This document shows positions 8,253 through 13,349 of a stretch of DNA of 17,871 bases, one piece after another (the stretch's first letter is position 1; each line of letters begins with the position of its first letter). Where the stretch lies: NCBI GenBank assembly GCA_964354345.1, contig CAYGZL010000030.1, positions 1 through 17,871 of the forward strand. Direction: 5' to 3'. The DNA comes from CAYGZL01 sp964354345 (lineage in GTDB: Bacteria; Chloroflexota; Anaerolineae; Anaerolineales; UBA4823). The notes below the pieces were generated by a model that saw only the letters and a list, made by a program, of their open reading frames with translations, had not been told where the DNA came from and searched no databases. A program made the position numbers and the translations under genes.

Positions 8253-8303
8253 GCAGATGACGCAGATGAAGGAATTTAACACGAAGACACAAAGCCACAA
8301 AGG
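8253..8303. repeat. Two short tandem arrays (9-nt and 8-nt periods)
   Basis: GCAGATGAC then GCAGATGAA occupy 8253-8270. CACGAAGA, CACAAAGC and CACAAAGG follow at 8280-8303. These two sequence types are familiar as dispersed intergenic clutter in diverse bacteria, which is remembered rather than checked. No function is evident. Confidence 0.6.
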
Positions 8304-8356
8304 TTTATTTTGATGTATTATATGCCAGGTTGTCGCTGATAAAAAAGGAAGAAGCA

Positions 8357-8423
8357 ACAGGATGCACAGGATTTACAGGATAAATCACCCTCGTTGTTAT
8401 CCTGCTTATCCTGCCTATCCTGT
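8357..8423. repeat. 27-nt imperfect inverted repeat built of 9-nt CAGGAT units
   Basis: The left arm (8357-8383) has three CAGGATnnn units; the right arm (8397-8423) has three ATCCTGnnn units in reverse complement; a 13-nt loop separates them. The core hexamers pair perfectly, while the 3-nt linkers partly mismatch. The hairpin lies about 30 nt before the start of the uronate-isomerase-like gene and could fold in its leader RNA. It is most likely a dispersed repeat element. Confidence 0.7.
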
Positions 8424-8457
8424 TTAAAAATATGGGGCTTCTATTAACAGAGGAGAC

Positions 8458-9816
8458 ATGAATATGGAAATTTCTGAGGTAAAAGCTGCTTTGCGAGAAG
8501 GGTTGAACGCCACACCGCTCTTGGACGTACATACGCACCTGGATGCGGCGCACCTGAGCGGACGTGGACTGCACGATATCCTGCTTTACCACATGTTGAT
8601 CTCTGACCTGGCAAGCGCCGGTTGTCCGACACGGGCACGTTTATCCGAAGACCCCAGCGATGCTGAGGCCGAGGCGCGGTTGGTGGAAGCGCTGCCTTAT
8701 TTGAAATTTGTGCAGAATACCAGCATCTTCTGGGGAGCGCGCATCATATTCCGTGACTTATATAATTGGAGCGAGCCAATTAACCCCGACAACTGGCGCC
8801 AATTAGACGCCCTCATCCGTGAGCGCACCCATGACCCGACCTGGGCGCGTGAGATCCTGCGCCGGGCAGGAGTAAAACGCGCCAGCACCGAGTTGTGGCG
8901 TAGGCGGGACGGCTCAGCCGATGATATCTTCCAGTATTCGTTGGAGTGGGCATTTTTCACCCGCGCTCAGTGGAGCGGAGAACAAGCCAGCGCCAATGAT
9001 ATTCCCCTCTACGAACTGGAACGGCCCTGGAACCTGGATAAGCCAGGCGCACCGCTGCCAGTCACCCTGGGAAAACGGCCGGCGTTGGAACGCAAGATCC
9101 ATACCCTGGACGACGTGCATGCCGCCATCCGGCACTATGTAGAATGCATTCCCTATCCCGATATTATCAGCACTGCTCATCATATCTCGACTGATATCCA
9201 TTATCACCTGGTGAGTGAGGCGCAAATGGCTGCCGCCCTGGCAAACCGCGCCCAGGCCACCGAAGCTGACCGGGATGTGTATGCCAGTTACACCCTGGAG
9301 GCCTTCCTAGGCGAGTTGGAGAAGCACAGCGACCAGATTGTTTACCACTTCTCCTTCGGAGCCGAGCCGCTGCTCTACGAGACAGGGAGTAAGCTGCGCC
9401 AGGACACGATCTTCGAGCTGGCGGCGATCATCAGCCGGCACCCGCGGCTGCGCTTCCAGGCGTTGCTATCGAGTGAGCACGCCAACCAGACGCTGTGCAC
9501 ACTGGCGCGCGAGCTGCCCAACCTGTCAGTGGCAGGCTACTGGTGGCATAACTTCTTCCCGGGGATCATGCGCAAGATCATCAACGACCGGTTGGATATG
9601 CTGGCCATCAACAAACAGGTTGGCTTTTTCAGCGACGCATATTGCCTTGAGTGGACTTACGCCAAGGCGGTTCTGGTACGGGCGCAATGGGCGGAGGTGC
9701 TGGCTCAAAAGGTGGAGCAAGGGCAGTTTAATGTAGATGAGGCGCTGGGAATTGCCCACCAGGCAATGTTTGAAACACCACAAACATTACTAGGGATGAT
9801 CCCGGGTGCGTTCTAA
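8458..9816 (+). CDS. Uronate isomerase-like amidohydrolase-superfamily protein (UxaC-like)
   Basis: A 452-residue protein close in length to uronate isomerases (about 450-470). It has the metal-binding HxH after beta-1 in LLDVHTHLD (H25, H27), WxxxP and helical insert regions typical of UxaC, VYHFSFGAEP (295-304), GYWWHNFFPG (360-369), a tryptophan-rich strand of this family, and the beta-8 Asp in FFSDAYCLEW (D393). UxaC proteins usually have TDSRS there, so this one is a divergent member whose substrate may not be glucuronate or galacturonate. AGAGGAG lies five nt before ATG 8458; a second ATG at 8464 is possible. It is the first gene of the second operon. Expected role: interconversion of a uronic-acid-like or related aldose and its ketose. 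Confidence 0.82.
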   Translation: MNMEISEVKAALREGLNATPLLDVHTHLDAAHLSGRGLHDILLYHMLISDLASAGCPTRARLSEDPSDAEAEARLVEALPYLKFVQNTSIFWGARIIFRDLYNWSEPINPDNWRQLDALIRERTHDPTWAREILRRAGVKRASTELWRRRDGSADDIFQYSLEWAFFTRAQWSGEQASANDIPLYELERPWNLDKPGAPLPVTLGKRPALERKIHTLDDVHAAIRHYVECIPYPDIISTAHHISTDIHYHLVSEAQMAAALANRAQATEADRDVYASYTLEAFLGELEKHSDQIVYHFSFGAEPLLYETGSKLRQDTIFELAAIISRHPRLRFQALLSSEHANQTLCTLARELPNLSVAGYWWHNFFPGIMRKIINDRLDMLAINKQVGFFSDAYCLEWTYAKAVLVRAQWAEVLAQKVEQGQFNVDEALGIAHQAMFETPQTLLGMIPGAF

Positions 9817-9829
9817 AAGGAGAATCCGC

Positions 9830-9886
9830 GTGATCTGGCAAGCTAACAGCTTACCCTACAGCGCGAATGAGATGGAGGTAGGATGA
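9830..9886 (+). CDS. Possible 18-residue leader peptide, coupled to the cupin gene
   Basis: GTG 9830 follows AAAAGGAG by seven nt and opens an 18-codon frame, ending with TGA at 9884-9886 that overlaps the cupin ATG (9883) as ATGA. The peptide would read approximately MIWQANSLPYSANEMEVG. It spans the 28-nt repeat at 9837-9864. A strong ribosome binding site and exact coupling favour translation; the short length and repeat content favour chance. It may equally be nothing more than a relic of repeat insertion. Confidence 0.3.
   Translation: MIWQANSLPYSANEMEVG
9837..9864. repeat. 28-nt direct repeat, copy 1 (intergenic)
   Basis: Positions 9837-9864 are identical over 28 nt to 11351-11378. The unit contains a small hairpin, AAGCT-aac-AGCTT, with one further mismatched pair flanked by GG/CC. 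The copy lies between the uronate-isomerase-like and cupin genes. It is probably a small REP-like mobile or dispersed element. Confidence 0.85.
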
Positions 9887-10227
9887 AAATCGTTGAGAAA
9901 CCCTGGGGAAGAGAGCTGTGGATCGCCCACACCGACAAGTACGCCCTGAAAATCATCGAGTTTAATGCCGGAGCGCGCTCCAGCTTACAGTATCATGTCA
10001 AGAAACATGAACATATCTACGTTGACGAGGGGCAACTCGAGGTGCAGCTCGAGAACGAGATAGGTGAGATGGAGCAGCATGTGCTGGGACCGGGCGAGGT
10101 GATCGAAAATGCCCCAGGTCGTAAACACCGGGTGACCGCCCTGACCGACGTGCGCCTGATCGAGGTAAGCACCCCAGAACTTGACGACGTAGTGAGGGTG
10201 GCTGATGACTACAACCGCCAGATCTAG
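9883..10227 (+). CDS. Small single-domain cupin, phosphomannose isomerase C-terminal-like
   Basis: A 114-residue cupin like the C-terminal domain of type II phosphomannose isomerase/GDP-mannose pyrophosphorylase. Opening KPWGRELW (6-13) and SLQYHVKKHEHIYVDEG (34-50) give the metal-binding cluster (Q36, H38, H44 region); APGRKHRV (77-84) supplies H82; IEVSTPELDDVVRVADDYNR (93-112) is the family's signature ending. GGAGG lies close before ATG 9883, overlapping the end of the possible leader peptide. Stand-alone forms of this domain are common in sugar clusters, acting as sugar isomerase or as sugar-binding proteins. The likely job here is isomerisation or binding of a sugar phosphate or sugar acid. 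It is followed 13 nt later by the MtlD-like gene. Confidence 0.85.
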   Translation: MKIVEKPWGRELWIAHTDKYALKIIEFNAGARSSLQYHVKKHEHIYVDEGQLEVQLENEIGEMEQHVLGPGEVIENAPGRKHRVTALTDVRLIEVSTPELDDVVRVADDYNRQI

Positions 10228-10240
10228 TGAGGCGGTCGCC

Positions 10241-11470
10241 ATGCGTGGAAAAGTCATCTTATTCGGAGCCGGCGCGACCGGGCGGGGACATGTTGGTCTG
10301 CTGGCTTATCAGGCAGGGTATGAGCTGGTGTTCGTGGATAAGAACCCAGTTCTCGTAGAGCAGCTGCAAAGCGCCAGGCGCTATACCGTGCGGTTGTATC
10401 GCGGTCATGGTGAGAGTTTTCAAGAAGAGCACGTGACCGGCTACCGGACTTACCTCGCCACGGAACGTGCAACGGTGGCTGAGGAAATTGTAGATGCCGA
10501 TCTGGTACTGACGGCGGTATTTGACCAGAACCTGCCGGATGTCGCTGAGACGATTGCCCTGGCCGCGCAAGCCTGCCTTAAAGTTGGTCGCACAAGACCG
10601 GTAAACTTCATCGCCTGCGAAAACATGATGGACAGCTCGTCAACGCTGGGAAGGCAGGTTATGGAATTACTGGACTCAGAGACACGCCGTTATGCCGAGG
10701 AATACTTCGGCTTTCCGGACTGCATGATCAGCCGCGTGGTGCCACGCCCGGAACCAGACCCGCTATTTATTATCACGGAAGACTACAACGAGTGGACGGC
10801 GCGGCTGGAAGCGTTTAAGGGCGCGCCGCTGGCGGGTTTGAATGCACTGGAGCTGGTATCCGACTGTGATCTGGTGGGCAACCAGACTGCCCGGTTGGAG
10901 CGCAAGTTATTCATTCACAATGGCGGGCATGCCATTTGCGGGTATGTGGGTTACCAGCGCGGACACCGCTACATTCACGAAGCCGTGGCTGACCCGGTCG
11001 TGGCGGCGCACGTGGGCGGGGCGCTGGATGAGCTGGGGGAGGTCGTGCGGCGTAAGCACGGCTTTCCGGCTGAGTCGATCGAGTCTTACAAAGCCGACCT
11101 GGTGCGGCGGGGCTCGATCGCCGAAATGCGCGACGAAATCCGGCGTGTGGTGCGCGATCCAATCCGCAAGCTTTCCAACCGCGAACGGCTGGTGGCACCG
11201 GCGTTGCTGGCAGTGGAATATGGGTTGCCGCGCGGCTGGATCGTGCGCGGGATCGTGGCGGCGCTCAAATATGGCGCAGGAATGACGGAGTTGCTGAGCG
11301 ATCCACAAGCGTTGCAGTTGGGGAAAATGTTGGGTGACCGCAACGAGACAGGCAAGCTAACAGCTTACCCTACAGCGCTGGCAGGTGTGCTGAAGAAAGT
11401 GTGTGGCATTCCGTCTGATTCGCCTTTAATTACCGAAATCCAGGCTACCTGGGAGGGATGGAGCTTATGA
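10241..11470 (+). CDS. Mannitol-1-phosphate 5-dehydrogenase-like polyol dehydrogenase
   Basis: A 409-residue long-chain polyol dehydrogenase (mannitol dehydrogenase family). ATG 10241 is preferred over the upstream ATG 10205 (inside the cupin gene), because GTGAGG lies eight nt before it. The N-terminal Rossmann motif FGAGATGRGHVG (8-19) is MtlD-like; D33 in VFVDKN is consistent with NAD. ACEN (125-128) is typical, and ERKLFIHNGGHA (residues 220-231) gives the family catalytic pattern KxxxxNxxH (K222, N227, H230). Expected reaction: oxidation of a polyol phosphate, or of a sugar acid or polyol. Residues about 371-379 are encoded by a 28-nt repeat copy, so the C-terminal domain carries a repeat-derived segment in frame. 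It overlaps the RLP gene by 4 nt (ATGA). Substrate not determined from sequence. Confidence 0.85.
   Translation: MRGKVILFGAGATGRGHVGLLAYQAGYELVFVDKNPVLVEQLQSARRYTVRLYRGHGESFQEEHVTGYRTYLATERATVAEEIVDADLVLTAVFDQNLPDVAETIALAAQACLKVGRTRPVNFIACENMMDSSSTLGRQVMELLDSETRRYAEEYFGFPDCMISRVVPRPEPDPLFIITEDYNEWTARLEAFKGAPLAGLNALELVSDCDLVGNQTARLERKLFIHNGGHAICGYVGYQRGHRYIHEAVADPVVAAHVGGALDELGEVVRRKHGFPAESIESYKADLVRRGSIAEMRDEIRRVVRDPIRKLSNRERLVAPALLAVEYGLPRGWIVRGIVAALKYGAGMTELLSDPQALQLGKMLGDRNETGKLTAYPTALAGVLKKVCGIPSDSPLITEIQATWEGWSL
11351..11378. repeat. 28-nt direct repeat, copy 2 (inside the MtlD-like gene)
   Basis: Identical to 9837-9864 over 28 nt with no extension either side. It is read in frame in the dehydrogenase, giving GKLTAYPTA near residues 371-379 of 409, without any stop. 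An exact 28-mer repeated 1.5 kb apart is not expected by chance. Confidence 0.85.
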
Positions 11471-12891
11471 AACCGATTAACGCGGAAATCTTGCAATCTT
11501 TGTGGTATGACGCCGAGGCGCGCGAAGTGCGCCTGCGCCTGGTGATCAGCGAACGGATGGCGGAGAATCCACCCCAGTCCAGTCCGGAGCATGTCATCGC
11601 CAGCTACTTCTTCGCCTTCCGGACGCAGACGCTCAAAGAAGCGGTCAAGGAGATCAGCTACCACGCCACCAGCGGGATCAAGAACCCTCCGCCTGGATCG
11701 TTGCTGGAGCAGTGCTCGGCTTCCCCGGCTGGCTATGATGCCTTCGACTCTACCGGGCGGATCGGGCTGCTGCACATCGCTTTCCCGCTCAAGATGATGC
11801 TGCAGCCGGATGGGCACCTGACCTCCTGCGACCTCCTGCACACGGTGGCGGCGGCGATCATCTTTGACGTGTACGAAAACCAGGACGCCCGCCTGGTGGC
11901 GCTGGATATTCCTGAAGCAGTAATGCGCACCTTCCCTGGACCAGCTTATGGCCCGCTAGGCGTGCGCCGGCGCACGGGCTTCGCCCCCGACCAGCCGGCC
12001 TTTGGCACGATCTTGAAGCCAACCGCTGGATTGACGCCGGAAGACGTGGAGAGGCTGGTGGGACAGGTGGCAGAATGCCCGTTGTTCCTGTTTGTCAAGG
12101 AAGACGAGGACCTGTACCCGAACCTGGATTACTGCCCGGCGGGTGAACGCACCCGGCGCGCGGTCGCAGCGATCGAGCGGGCGAAGGATAAACGCGGCGG
12201 GCTAGGCCTGCTATTCGCCCCGCATATCAGCGGCGCACCGCATGAAATCCTTGACACGCTGCGTGCTGTGATGGATGCCGGCGCGACGGCAGTGATGTTC
12301 AGCGAGACTTTTGCAGGCGGCACGGTGCGGATGGTGCGCGAAGCCACGCGCCATATGGAATTTCCGCCGGCGATCTACGGTCACAACGCCGGGATAGGGG
12401 TGAAAACGCGCGGTATCTGGCGCGAGGTGATCGATCTGCTGGCGCGGTTGGACGGGATCGATTTCCGCCAGACGGCGCCGGTCAAGCCAGGCGAGCCGTT
12501 CTTGAAACCGTATGGCGCCGAATGGGAAGCCTCCGAAGCAATATTGGTAAAACCGCTACCAGGCATCCACCCGACCATGATCGTACGGGCGGGGGCACTC
12601 GACCAGGGCAACATCGGTCTGAATATGGCTGACGCCGAGCGGCGCGGCTTGAGCGAAAAGGTGCTGTTTCTGGCTGGCTCAGCGATCAACTCGATCAAGA
12701 ATCCGCAGGGCGTGGCCGATCCAAAATATGGGGCAGAAGCCATGCTGCAGGCAATCGAAGTGTATCGCACAGGCGAGTTACGCGACATACCTGCTGAACA
12801 ACACCTGATGCGGCTGGTAGAAGTGGCTGAACAACGGCGTATGACCGAGTTGCACTCAGCGCTGTACCAGCGCTATCCTGCATTACTTTAA
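11467..12891 (+). CDS. RuBisCO large-subunit-like protein (RLP, type IV-like)
   Basis: A 474-residue protein of the RuBisCO large-chain fold. ATG 11467 (ATGA overlap with the previous stop) is preferred to ATG 11458, which touches its own ribosome binding site; GGGAGGG lies 9 nt before 11467. Equivalents of RuBisCO residues seen: K175 as the Lys in GTILKPTAGL (K184 here), where the K177 equivalent is Thr; the metal-binding K201-D203-E204 as FVKEDED (K211, D213, E214); H294 as YGHNAG (H306), with R295 replaced by Asn. Other phosphate-binding glycines are altered: AGSAI stands where true RuBisCOs have GGG. So it can probably form the carbamylated-Lys/Mg site but not fix CO2. Likely an enolase, isomerase or decarboxylase on a sugar-derived phosphate or acid, as known for type IV RLPs. 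A hairpin terminator follows. Confidence 0.85.
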   Translation: MKPINAEILQSLWYDAEAREVRLRLVISERMAENPPQSSPEHVIASYFFAFRTQTLKEAVKEISYHATSGIKNPPPGSLLEQCSASPAGYDAFDSTGRIGLLHIAFPLKMMLQPDGHLTSCDLLHTVAAAIIFDVYENQDARLVALDIPEAVMRTFPGPAYGPLGVRRRTGFAPDQPAFGTILKPTAGLTPEDVERLVGQVAECPLFLFVKEDEDLYPNLDYCPAGERTRRAVAAIERAKDKRGGLGLLFAPHISGAPHEILDTLRAVMDAGATAVMFSETFAGGTVRMVREATRHMEFPPAIYGHNAGIGVKTRGIWREVIDLLARLDGIDFRQTAPVKPGEPFLKPYGAEWEASEAILVKPLPGIHPTMIVRAGALDQGNIGLNMADAERRGLSEKVLFLAGSAINSIKNPQGVADPKYGAEAMLQAIEVYRTGELRDIPAEQHLMRLVEVAEQRRMTELHSALYQRYPALL

Positions 12892-12933
12892 TTCCCCGGA
12901 TAAGTGTTAGAACCTTCAAATCCTGATACATGG

Positions 12934-12962
12934 CACCTCCCGAATTTAATGTTCGGGAGGTG
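12934..12962 (+). terminator. Hairpin terminator downstream of the RLP gene
   Basis: A perfect 11-bp stem, CACCTCCCGAA (12934-12944) with TTCGGGAGGTG (12952-12962), around a 7-nt loop. It lies 42 nt after the RLP stop. Only a weak T-rich tail (TTGATTTC) follows, so termination may be partial. It marks the end of the second operon. Confidence 0.6.
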
Positions 12963-13215
12963 TTGATTTCAGGGGGTGGCAAAAAAGAAAACCTTCTGGT
13001 AAGTGAAATCTAACCAAAGACAAACAAAAACCAGTAGGTTTCTAATGAAGAGAGATACCTTAAGCTCAATGAGTGGTCAAGGTTCGGGTCCGGCGCCTGA
13101 TTTAGGGCAGATCGGTCATCCACCTGTGAGATCGAGGCTTTGCAGGAGAACGCTGGGATGAGTGTTTTCATCCTTTGCGTACCTGGCTTATGGATCCCTG
13201 GTGTCATCAAATCGG

Positions 13216-13247
13216 AAAGCGGAGCCGCTCTACCGTAGCTCCGCTTT
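13216..13247. terminator. Possible terminator hairpin near the protease 3' end
   Basis: A perfect 10-bp stem, AAAGCGGAGC (13216-13225) with GCTCCGCTTT (13238-13247), around a 12-nt loop. On the minus strand it lies about 100 nt after the protease stop. No clear T-run follows on either strand beyond TTT, so the role is tentative. Confidence 0.4.
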
Positions 13248-13349
13248 ATCGTTTACACCTGGCTTCGAGTCATCTTTAGCTCGCTTTCAGACCTTTTTCC
13301 CTCCTGGATTCTATTTGGGGTGTGTCATGCCGATAATGATATCCTATTC

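Larger units (their letters stand above)
8201..8457. other. Divergent intergenic region rich in short tandem and inverted repeats
   Basis: This gap separates the minus-strand UroD gene from the second plus-strand operon and must hold both promoters, though none is clear. It holds GCAGATGAC/GCAGATGAA (8253-8270, 9-nt period), three 8-nt units starting CACGAAGA (8280-8303), and the long inverted repeat at 8357-8423. Open frames on the minus strand here follow the repeats and have no ribosome binding site. Confidence 0.6.
12892..13349. other. 458-nt region without a supported gene
   Basis: This convergent gap between the RLP and the minus-strand protease contains the terminator at 12934-12962, an 11-bp imperfect inverted repeat (12990-13000 with 13030-13040, one mismatch) and a 10-bp hairpin at 13216-13247. 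Small open frames such as a minus-strand 66-codon frame (13010-13210) lack ribosome binding sites and resemble nothing known. I could not recognise it as an insertion-sequence remnant; its function is unknown. Confidence 0.5.

Noticed and set aside
8357..8423. CRISPR-like array
   Set aside because: The repeat units are 9 nt with 3-nt variation and form an inverted repeat; there are no spacers of proper size and no cas genes.
8305..8638. Minus-strand open frames in the gap before the UxaC-like gene
   Set aside because: They consist largely of short repeats and antisense UxaC-like sequence; the encoded peptides are low-complexity.
11467..12891. Assignment as a true CO2-fixing RuBisCO
   Set aside because: Several essential residues differ (K177, R295, the glycine triad), and no small subunit or phosphoribulokinase is nearby.
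13010..13210. A 66-codon minus-strand open frame
   Set aside because: No ribosome binding site, no recognisable features and no support from neighbours.
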